Below are positions 34,410-46,000 of a stretch of DNA of 64,000 nt, one piece after another. The number at the start of each line of letters is the position of its first letter. The stretch's first letter is position 1. Position numbers and translations under genes: made by a program. The DNA lies in NCBI GenBank assembly GCA_037951105.1, contig JBAMJV010010667.1:62001-126000 (forward strand), read 5' to 3'. Source of the stretch: Echinarachnius parma. Taxonomy: Eukaryota; Echinodermata; Echinoidea; Clypeasteroida; Echinarachniidae. Below the pieces are notes generated by a model. The model was not told the origin of the DNA. It saw nothing but the letters and a program-made list of their open reading frames with translations, and made no database searches.

Positions 34410-35755
34410 TAAAGTGTTCCTTATGATGACCCCTAGACTCAATGTATTTCTATAACATACTTCATGTGATACATTATGTCAGCATAAAAGTAAAGGTAAA
34501 AAAGTTTGTGGTAGAGTACACAATTACACATCTTTAGTCCCGAACTACTGTATGCAAACCCAAATTTTAGTGCAAAGCTACCGTATGACTTGCCCCCTTC
34601 TGCAGCTTACATTGTGTAGTTGCTGTGTGGTCTTGGGTTACAAACAAAATAGATGAGTATTTAAGACCTTGTTACTTTAATAATATCACCTTGAAAACTT
34701 AAATTTGTAAAGCTTTGAATTACATCTTATCAAAACTTTTAAAAATAATTGTCTAGCTAATTAGCATTTTATATGTACAATGTCCATTCCAAAGTATTTG
34801 CATCCTATTTTCAATTAATTTTTATATTTCAGTCAGATATTTGACATTCCAATTTTTGTTGAAGCATATAAGAAGACTGAAATCATAATTCATTTTGGGC
34901 ATAGCAAAATCTTTACTTCCTGTAATAAGTTTTAGATGTGTTATCCTTGGTCTTTAGTATCTAAAGAGTGGTTTTGCATTTTGTTTTTAAATACACGTCA
35001 AATTAAAATTGCAATGTACAATAATTTTAAAGATTATTTCTTTCAGGAATGTTCCTGTATGGAGGTAGTTTTTAGGAAAATGTTGATGTACATGTATTCT
35101 AATGATTACAAGTAAGACTAGGAACAAAACATTTATATTAAACTGCTAATATTGATGTAAATTCTATAATTAAGGGAAACTAATTGTTTGTGTGCCAATC
35201 AGAAGGTATATTGAAATACTAGTAGAACTTTGTAACTGGTGTTAGTGAGATGATATTCATCTATCTAAACTTCACTGAGTTAAATGTAACCAAGTTCTTT
35301 TAGTCCATTGGAATTTAGGGTGCTGTGTTACAATATTCAACGCAGACATGTAGGTAAGAGATTTGGGTATTAATTCCTATTATTGGTATGAACTCTTTCT
35401 AGATTTTTTCTTCAATTTTATCTGTGTATATGTACATACTCTACGATGCAAACAAAATCATTGGATATACTCTGTACAGAGAAAATATACTAGATTAAAT
35501 TATGACTACTTTTAAAATGATGCATTTGAGTTTATATTGTTTTGTTTTTCTTTGACTAGTGGTGTACTAGGATAAAACTATATATTAATGTAAGCAGTTA
35601 ACGGCTGGACAAGATTTGTTTTATCGTCTTTTCAATTCTTTTTCACATGATGGTTAGCCTCTTTTAGAGGTACTTTCTAATAGCCTGATGTTCTAGCATA
35701 GCAAAGTTATGTGTGTTAATCCCTTGCCGAAATGACTTGACTATTAATTTAACCA
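34410..35755. other. Intergenic, nothing recognised
   Basis: AT-rich unique DNA, no gene signal. Confidence 0.6.
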
Positions 35756-36309
35756 GGAGGATGTTTCAGAAAGATTCAAAGTTGAATTATGGAAAGCCGT
35801 TAGTTTCTTTGTCAAATTGTTGAAACGGTTCTTTCGAAAAGGCATACATTTTGATCAAAGCATTTAATGTTTGTTATTATCAGGTAGCCTTGAAATAATT
35901 AATCCCAGTTTTGTTTGGAAGTTTCAAATACTTGCATACTTGCTACAAATGGATTTCCATCATTGTTAAGACAAACTTAGGCCCAAAAAAAAAAATTGTT
36001 TGATTGGCGTAACGGGCAACCAAAAATTAGGGTAGGTCGGTCAGGATTTTTTTATTTATTTTTTTTCAGCACAAATCCACAAAAACACACACATAACACA
36101 TCGAAATTCCAAATTCTATTGCAATTTTTTATTTATTTATTTTTTTTTTTAATATTTTTTTTTTTTTGAATAAAATTCAGAACAACCTCTAGGGTCGGCG
36201 TGCATTAGCGCCAGTATTTTTAGGGTCGGGCGGGTTACGCCAATCCAACAATTTATTTTTCATGGCCTTAGAGTTAAGTTCAACTTTGAATATTTGTGAA
36301 ACACCCCCT
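35756..36309. mobile_element. MITE (family of 29378) with a nested MITE
   Basis: The outer ends are GATGTTTCAGAAAGATTC and, as complement, GGGGGTGTTTCACAAA. A second element (about 35994-36254) is nested inside, with ends AAATTGTTTGATTGGCGTAA and, as complement, AAATTGTTGGATTGGCGTAA. Confidence 0.8.
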
Positions 36310-36591
36310 GTTCAAACTAATCAATATTACAATCTACCTTTGCCTACATTCTTTGTTGCTATCTGGCAAGCTCTCGGGGTTGCCAGGAACCACCTTTCTT
36401 TGAATATTATGTTTGCAAACTAGTCTTTTGAATCAATATTTATGGCCAAATTATATAAAACAATAGTTGATCTGTACATGTTTGCATGATTATGATTATG
36501 AGTGTGTATTTGTGTATCCTTGCCAAGAGGCCACAATATAGCACGTACACCCTTGTATCTTCATACATTTTATAGAGATACATAGTACATG

Positions 36592-36862
36592 TTAAAGGGA
36601 CAGTACAGTTTGGGTTTAGAGGATGCTTCAAGTAATAATTTTGCTGTGAAGTAATGAAAAACTGTGTGCCAAATTTTATAAAGCACACAATTTTAAAGAC
36701 AGAAACCTTGTTTGGTTAAAATCTGTTAAGTTGTTAAGTACATCCGTTTGGAATAAATGTGGGGCCCAAATTTATTCAATAATTTAATTTGAACATGTAT
36801 AAATCCTACAAGATTTAGTTACTAAAATTATTAGTTCCACCAAAACTGTACTATCCCTTTAA
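36592..36862. mobile_element. Complete 271-base TTAA-ended MITE
   Basis: Ends TTAAAGGGACAGTACAG and, as complement, TTAAAGGGATAGTACAG. This is the cleanest copy of the family also at 12567, 13316, 49769 and 56146. Confidence 0.88.
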
Positions 36863-39382
36863 TTACCATCTCTCTCATACACATGCATACATTCATACAA
36901 AACTGGCAAAACAAATCACTATAGGACTGCATAATTATTTTTTTTCTTGTTTTTATTACAATGTGAATAAAAATACATTTGTATATATACAGTGTCATAG
37001 TAAGCAAGGTGTTACATAGTACAAATAACACAATCCACAATTTCTGGATAATATGACACTCAATTTGTTAGCATGCATAGTGTGCTGGTGAATGGCACAC
37101 ATGAAACTTACAGTACACTACCCATCCACCAAATTTAATACAGAATTTAAAATAAAATGTATTATTGCTGCTTTCATTTTGTTTATGACGGCATGGTTAA
37201 ATGAGATGATGATCCTAGAAAACAATTTGAAAGAACTTTTAAATTGTTTGGTATTTATAGCAGCTTGCTTTGGAATGAACTTTAAAAGCACTTGGAAGTA
37301 CAACAAAATACATAAGTATAGTACATTTTGAGTGTGTGAAGTATAGAAAACACAATTGCATATCTAGAATGTCTACGTAAACCTACATTATATTTGTGAA
37401 TCATGAAGAACAATCCATTGTCTACGTTACAATACTGTGTAAAAAAAAAAAATGAAATAAAATTTAGTTGAAACTCTCTTTTTTTTTTAATGTATCAAAG
37501 TGTTCCCATACACATCACCAATAAAACAATACACTAAAACACCTTCTTAATCCAAAATACACTTTCTTTCTGTTTTGGTTGTAAAGACGTATTGAACCAT
37601 TGGTAGAACAGTTCTAATATAGTATGAAAACAAGATACCACTGACACTGTATTTATTATGAATTTGGGCAAGCTATTGGTTGCCAGAACAATGCATGTTA
37701 AATTTCAAGAATTCTTGCTCTCTTTCTAAACTTTCTAGACATGTCTGAATAGCAACAATATCAGTTATGAACACAAATAATGCATATTGTGAAAACTGTT
37801 AATATTAAATACAAATATATTGCATATTATAGATGAAGAATATAGCGCATTTGATGGAAAGACATATTGTGATGTGTACAATGCAATACAAGGTTGCTCA
37901 CAAGGCTTGGAGGTGGTGGTGATTATTTGGTTTAAGCAAAACAAAGGCTCTAATTGGGAGCATCTCCAGTGACAATATTGGACAAATATCAGCATTATTT
38001 ACAATATAACTGAAAATTGTTATTGTAAACTGTTAACACATAGTAAAAAGGCTATTTCTATCATGGGCATATATTGATTGTCAACAATGTTGACAAACAG
38101 ATTGGAGGATCTATTAATCACTCACCCCCCCCCCCCCCAACACAAATCTTCTTGGTAAAACAAATATTTGCCATAAAATGTAGGCCAGTGGTTTCTACAC
38201 CATCAACTTAATATCTTCACATTATATCCATGTTCAAATTCAGTAATACTAGTCCACTTATCATTCTGTCAGACATCATCAATACAAATTATAAATAGTA
38301 AAAAAAAAAGAAAGCTGCATTCAAAATTTGGAAATAGACACCTGGGTAAACTGACTATATATCTATCAAATTTTACTTTCCGGTGTATACAGAAAGCCCA
38401 TCACACTTTGAAAGCACACAAGCATTTAAAACAAAAACAAAATCATTTCTTTGCATTTAGCATGACCAATCTTAACTAGCCAGCCTTTAAAACAACATTA
38501 AAATACATTATCAAGTTGATAAAATTGTTGATGTTCCATGCAAGTCACACAGTATTCACGTTGCTGTTGTGTGTGCTGATAAGGGAACGTGCACAACAAT
38601 CCTTTGGAAACTTTTTCTCACTCAATTTTTCAATAATTATGACTTTTGAATTAAAGTTAGTTTACAGATGATGTTGAAGAAATAAAATGTTGCAAACAAA
38701 TAATCAATTATATGGATATTTAGCACAATGCTTTCATAAGTCATCACTTCATATTTCACTACAAATTATACTTCATCCAATAAATAGTTATTAGTTTCAA
38801 AGTAATTCACACTGATTTCAGATGCTGATACTTATATATACAAAATTAGATGGCAAATATTTATGACCAAAACACACCTTTTAAAACCCTCTTATTCATT
38901 CAATACATTGAATAAAAAATGATGATGCAGATGATAATGGAAAAGGAGAAAGGATAAGTTCAATCAAATTTAGAATCAAGTGAATAAAAGTTTAGATAAT
39001 TTTGTATTGATAAGTAATATTACCAAAAATGTTGCACCATATATATCGTTGAATACAGAAAGAGCAAATATGGGAAAAATAAGGCTTGTTTGAAATATGA
39101 TTTTCCTCTTTTTCTAGCCTGGGCCATTACAAAAGAGAAAAGTAAACAGAAGACATGAAGTACTCAGTTGCAAAATGCTACAAAATAATACCAAATTGTA
39201 CAGTTTTAAAGTAAAACCCAAGTGTATATAATACAAAATACTGATTTTTCAAATGATATTTCACTCATTTGCCTAGATATGTCAAGGTATGTTTTTTAAG
39301 TTACAAAGACATTATCACACATTTCCCTATTTTTGGTTTATCATATTTTCACCAGCTTCAATCACAAGCACCTCAAAAGGAC
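36863..39382. other. Intergenic, nothing recognised
   Basis: AT-rich; a C run at 38126-38139. No supported gene. Confidence 0.55.
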
Positions 39383-39489
39383 AAAACTAGCAAAACTGCA
39401 TTTTGAAACAAAACCCTTCATGTAAACCTCCACGAAAAACTAGCAAAACTGCATTTTGAAACAAAACCCTTCATGTAAACCTCCACGAA
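39383..39489. repeat. Two 53-base tandem units
   Basis: Exact repeat of a unit starting AAAACTAGCAAAACTGC, period 53. Confidence 0.92.
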
Positions 39490-39639
39490 AAAGGCACAGT
39501 ATCAACAAAGGCAGTTTTAAAATGATCAAATAGATATAGTGACAAAATGCAAGATAATATAGGAAAAGAATAGAAATAAAGTAATATTTTCGATTTTTAT
39601 GATGTGACAAGACAGTTTTGAAATGATTCCCACAAACAA

Positions 39640-39800
39640 AAGTTACAAGACAAAAGATAGTAATATTTTCTATTTGTATAATGCGACAAGTGCAGCTTGG
39701 GGTGGTAAAGGAGTCTGTAGCTTGCCCTCTTGTACATGTACATGTAGATGTATATTACTCACAAGATTGTACAAGGGTTACCCTTCAAGGCACCATATCA
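39640..39800 (-). pseudogene. Duplicate of the FAM228 terminal exon
   Basis: On the minus strand this reads YNLVSNIHLHVHVQEGKLQ then TPLPPQAALVA, against YNPESNRPIHLEENKLQ then TSQPPQATLVTS in the true last exon (39870-40014). The 3' flank is also repeated (GTAATATTTTCTAT and GATTCCCACA on the plus strand), and a third, shorter copy of that flank lies at about 39575-39635. The stop is lost in this copy and no acceptor is evident, so it probably lies in the 3' UTR or downstream. Confidence 0.72.
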
Positions 39801-39869
39801 ATAAAGACAATTTTTCAAATGATTCCCACACATAATGTTACAAGACAAAGAAAGTAATATTTTCTATTG

Positions 39870-40014
39870 TTATGATGTGACGAGAGTAGCTTGGGGTGGT
39901 TGCGACGTCTGTAGCTTGTTCTCTTCTAGATGTATAGGCCTATTACTCTCGGGATTATAGCGGGGTTGCGAGAAGTCGAAGTGGGTTTTGCTGAAATGGC
40001 TGTTCATTCTCCGT
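39870..40014 (-). CDS. FAM228 last coding exon
   Basis: Acceptor (minus strand) CCCTTACAG. Encodes RRMNSHFSKTHFDFSQPRYN then PESNRPIHLEENKLQTSQPP and stop TAA at 39870-39872. Confidence 0.82.
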
Positions 40015-43000
40015 CTGTAAGGGGATAAACAAAAAGTCAGAATAAAAATGAATTAATAAAAGTGGTTTCAGTCATTATTACATAAAGAAATTGGACAGAT
40101 GAGAAGTTAAGAGTAACCTTAATAGACAATTACAACAAATTGAGAAAACTAGAAGTAACCTGCATTTAGGCCTTCTAGTGAACAAGAATTTGTTTTAATT
40201 GTTATTCTGTTATTTTTTTTTGTCCTGGTGGCAGTATGAACTAAGTGTCCTGGATAAGAGCTAAAATTTGATATTCCAATAAGTTAACCCATAAACAAGG
40301 TAGCACTTCAATGTCAACTAGTTTTGAACTCTTTCTTCATATGAGATTTAATCCACACTTAGTCCAAAGACGTACAGTAGGTGAAGATTCGTTTATAGTT
40401 TTAAGTTAGCTTTAATTAATTCAAAATTGTATTTAGACAGTCCAAAGTTGAACTAGTCTTGACTTCTTCTTCTTCCTTACGAGTTTGATTCCATTCTAGG
40501 TGCAGAAGTTTGAAGTTGAGTGAGGATTACATTCAACCATGCTCCGTCATTGATTTTTCCTTAGTAAAGGACTTGCAAGGTTCAAAACATCAGATCATTT
40601 TGACTTACATTTTATATTAATATTTAACAATGACATACCTGCTCGCTAGCCTGACAGGACTCTCTATGTCATGGAGGGGCATGGCTAGCCAGGTTGCACA
40701 CTCGGTTCCATGGCGACCTAGCGGGACTAGAGGCAGCGGGGGCAAGCGATGGCGCTCTACAGCTTTGTCTGGTAGAACTTCACCTGGTGTGGAGAGAGGC
40801 AAAGAATTGAAGAATACAAATTATAATAATAATTACAATAGTGGGGTCTTATTCTGCACATATGACTGACATGGTGTAAAAGGTGTAAAACTCCTAGCGC
40901 TATTATTACCCGTGGTCATCGGGTACAAGAACAGTTATTATAACCAACATTTAGATTTATTTATATTCAAGTATCATTAATATTTAGATTGTGTTTTCAT
41001 TTTCATATAACATTTACATGGAAACTGAACATTAATACAAAATACAGTTTCTGGTTTATTGAATTTTCTTTCATACTACTCCTGTCCTATCTGGTTCAAG
41101 TAGAAATTATGTATTTCATATCATCTTTATCTTGTTGTGCATGTGACCCCTTATTTAAGTCTTTTGGTAATCTTCAATTTAACCAATTGCCTATGGGAAC
41201 CTCGTGGGCTCTGCATAAACTATGGGAATTGCAAAATCTAGGTGGGAACAGTAAATTCGATACTATAGTTTGAATATCCTCTACATTTCTCTTACCCGTT
41301 TGGCAAGCTAAGATGGTTCTGTCCTCTGTATTCCTCTCCCTCTCCTGATGTAGCGTGGGGTCTTCCTGGGTATTGCGCTGGATCTTGAGAGGAGCCGGTC
41401 TCGGGATGACCAGTTTCATGGGGTCATACTCCGAGTTGTCAAATGTGTCTAGAAACACAAAGCCCTAGGAGGGGACAAACAATACAAAGGAATGGTGATT
41501 AGATATATGTGGCACATACCTTTCATTAAATTGGGCAATGTATTGTAGTATATGGGCCCTGTGAGATATACAGTACATATTTCACAATTATATATATACA
41601 TTTTTTGTTGTGTGACTTTGTTAAAAAATAATTTATTAATATCATATACATAATTATCGCATAAAATTATCCCTGAATCATATCTAAATCAAACCCAACA
41701 AAATGCATACTTTTTGGTGATCATCTACTTCAATTTGAATATAATCCATAAAATACTGTTTGAGAAGTGATATAGAGTATTCATTGAATGCCAAGAATAG
41801 AATTTTGTTGCAATACGCCATAACTCACACTATTTTGGAAATAGTAAAGACTGCCACTGTATAATGTCATTTGAATACTTTAGTCCTTATCGAGGTATAC
41901 TATTTAAAGTTTTGATTAAAGGTGTCACTCATTTACTGATAATTTGCTTTATATTTCAGCAGCTTCACTCTCAAATATATCTCAAATTGAGAACAAAAAT
42001 GGAGATAGAATTTCACAATATAACCCTTCATATAAATGTACTTTGATTAGTATTAGAAAAAATACCTTTTTATTGCCATGTCTGAGGTATTCCTTGTAGA
42101 GGGCCCTTTTCCTCTTGTCCACCTTGGGGAAGTTCTTCATCTCGTGGTAAATACTGCCCTCTATCGGCTCCCAGACCTTCTCACTCCAGCGCTTGTACAG
42201 CATCTCCTTCTTACGCAGGTCGAGGAATGCCTTGTTCATCAGGAAGTTATCTACATCCTGCAAAATTCAGAAAAGGGCGATTTGTAAAGATACTATCAAG
42301 GATACTAAAATACAATGAAGTCAAACTTTTGAGTTAAATATTTGGGCACTTATAATCATCTATCAATTAACAAAAGAAATTAGGCAATAAATCAATATAT
42401 CTTAATGAAGGATCAAGAAGTCCACCAAACATCTTATATGACTAGATATAACTGTATACAATACATATTGATTAGGTTTTTAATGAATTAGTTCTTCATA
42501 CTACTTGTTGTCAAGTAAAAATTCTTTTGAAACGCATATATATGGTTAGTGGTGGAATATGAACTACTCACTGTTATATATCAGAGAAATATTTTGCAGT
42601 GCTTGTTCCCTGAGCTTTTACTCTGAACTTACCTTGACAAATGTTTTCTCCGTATTCAAGACACTCATGTACATCTTCTTGGTTTCTTTAGATTCAGGGT
42701 CGGCCTTTTCCTGCACATTTGAAACAGATCAGAATAAATTGGTTACAGATTTGAATTTACTACATTTCTAAATAATAGAGGTGTCTATTGATGCAAAAAC
42801 TTACAGGAAAATTTGATGAAAAAAAAAACAGTAACATAAAGTAAGTTAAAAGTTAAAGTCTTTCCCGTACCAATGTTGGCACATAAGGCGGCGCCTATCT
42901 CCGTTTCAATAGCCCTAGGCCACACGACTACTAAATGTAGCGAAAGCTACAGAAGGGGGCTAGTCCTCTGGTAACTCGTGTGATTAACTTTCCCTTCTCC

Positions 43001-46000
43001 ATTCTATAAAATGCCGAGTGTCTGGCTAGAAGGCAGAAGGTACCATTTTAAAAGTCTTTGGTATGACCCGGTCTGGGTTCGAACCCGGGACCTCCCGTGC
43101 ATGAGGCGGACACTCTAACCGCTAAGCCACCATGCTCGGTACAACATAAAGTAAACTGCACTCATTTAATTTCCTTTTTCAGAGCTCTCATAGGTGTTAA
43201 GTTCTATTTTATTGATTGAAAAATACAGTAAAGTAAAATGCACTCATTTCCTTTTCCAGAGCTCTCATAGGTGTTATGTTCTATTTTGTTGATTGATCGA
43301 TCAATTTTTGTTTCAATGCAGAACAAAAATAGTAAATAAACACTGTACATTTAAAAAAACCTTTGAACCCATTATAAAAAAAACAAAGGAATAACAAATT
43401 ATGAGAAAATGTTACAGTACATTATTTGAAGAACAACATTATCTATAGCAAACCTAACCACATTTTAGCTTTGGAGCACTAATTAGTCTCTGTAGTCACA
43501 TAATGGTGAATGTGTTTGCACACGTAACAATGATGTTGCCTAGCTACTACTACCCGTTTTTGTGTACATCGGCATCCCATGTGAGGATATGATAAAAATC
43601 TGTTGTTTGTTCTCTCTGCTTCCCTAGTGTCTTAGTCAAACAATGTCGGCGGCAGAAGCCCTTAAATAATTAGTGAGTGCCATCACTCACTGCTCTCTAT
43701 CGACCTTTCTTCCTGTATGAGTGTTTCTATCTCTCTCTCTCTCGTTCTATGTAAATATATTTCTTCATCATTATATCTAGCAATCTATCTCTTAATTTTC
43801 TATACCTTATGTGATTACTATTTTGTTGGCAGGTTGTTTACATCCATGGTGTATTTAATATTCATACAATTATGTTTTCTAAAAAACACCCTATGTACAC
43901 ACAACTATAGTATCAAAGTATCAAGCACTTCATCTTTGAACATCTATATCTCTTTCTATCTGTACCAAGTGGACATCAGACAACATAATTTTATAGATTT
44001 ACTGTAAAGTACATAAACTGGCATAATAAGTAATTTAAGTAATATTCTGACAAATTAATTTAGATTACTATCATGTATAGAGCAAGACTTTCTGTGTGTG
44101 ACATGACCCCATTCATCCATTTTCAATTGTGAGTCAGTTGTGCACCTCTCATCATTATTCTTCCTTCTTCGAAAAAAGAAATCAATAACGTCTTCAGTCA
44201 GAGATGACCAACAGAGTCTTGAATCAACAGAGCAGACTGTGTCTTTGTAGATTCAAGACAATAGAATTCTTCCGCACTGACTGAAGAGTGAATGCGATAT
44301 TGATTGCTATGAAGATCTATAAAAGATTCCTTTGTCAGAGCGATCGATCGCAATAAGCAAGGTGCAAATGGGTGATCAATGCAAAAACTAACACTTCACT
44401 CAAAATAGAATGTGAAACTTTCATGAATGCAAACATTTTCCAAGAACAGAAAATAGTTCTGCAGACAACTATAATGGTTTAGTTTGGTTTCATCAATGCT
44501 TAAAAATGACAAACCATTGTATATTACATTGAGACTGCATTTTTAATAAAGCTACCTCTTCAAGACATAAGATTCCATCACAAAGCTCTTCCCACACAGA
44601 AAAAATAAACCAAACGACCATTGTTACAAACTATTTTATGTACAGTATTTATCAGATTATTAGATGATACACAAAACTAGAATTTTTGAATGAAAAATTG
44701 TAATTACTATTCCCATATCACCATTATTTTTTGTCTGGATCACTCTCAGCACAAGAATCACTGTATCTCCCATTCTAGTATATACATGTATGCAGTATAT
44801 GAGAGAGAAATGTTAAGTCAGCCGACTCAATGCAGCTATGGTGATCCTCCCCAAACACAGCTATTGTCAAACCCAGTCACTTAAATTCACCTATATGATA
44901 CCTTTTCAAAAGCAAGCGTTTCCCCCCTATGCAAATATGGATATTGATCCACAGCCATTAATTGATACACTAGCAAATAAGAGCACCAGTTGTCCACTTC
45001 AAGGAAAATTATAATCCTTTGACGTATCTACTAGAAGCCATTAGAGCCCAAGTCATTGGAAAATAAATTCAAAAGATTCTGCCGATCTAAAAAAAATCCC
45101 ACAGTTGACAGAGGTGATATTGCTAGATATTAAAGTGTCATTGTGTTATCAATATGAGTTCATGGCCCATATTTTGTTGGAATGAGGATATTATCAAATT
45201 ATTATCAAACCTGGCATAAAAGTAAGAATTTAGTATTTAATAAACTATAGAACTAATATAATCTGTTTCATTCACTTTGTAGCCGCTGTTGTCACTGCAT
45301 GGTTGATAACTACACAACTATCGACTAAAGAGTGACATACTAAACTTTATAAAGCGAGTGCTCACAGATATTGTTAAACTTTAAATGTCAATATCTAGAT
45401 AATGTATATGAAATGCTTTTCCTTTTTCCAAAGTTTCCATCTCATTTTGGAGAAACTTGGCTCATGAATTTTAAACTAAATCTGCTCATGAATCTTTATT
45501 TTGTCAAAATCAGGAATTAAGTCATTCGGGCCACAAAACAAATTAGCAACCTGGCCAAAACATGCTATTGCTAGTACATCCTTATTTATGATGCAGTACT
45601 CGATAGATTATTATCAGAACATTTTTCTAGTTATATATTTTATAGACATTAGAGCTAGCCTATACTAACCTGGACGTGTCGCACAGCCTTCTGGCACAAC
45701 CAGTTCTGTATCCGTGATGTCTGATCTAGCGCAGACCCGTTACTCCCCGCCGACATCATATTGGTCCTGCTAGCAACAGGGGTGGTGGTCCTGCTACTGG
45801 TCCCACCGATGGCCGCAGGGGTGGTGCGTGGACGTAGGTCCACATCCAAGGGATGCTGCTGCGGGGATGGGGAAGGCTCCGACTGTTCCGGGAGCTCATA
45901 CAGTTTCCTCCGCATTGTGTGCCTCTTTATGAACTAGTGATAGATACAGAAAATTATATCATTATATACTGAGGTTTCCTATTGGCACCTATATTTCTGT

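Noticed and set aside
43060..43142. Functional tRNA gene on the minus strand
   Set aside because: A and B boxes are present, but it continues into a 200-base body and has target duplications on both sides, so it is a SINE.
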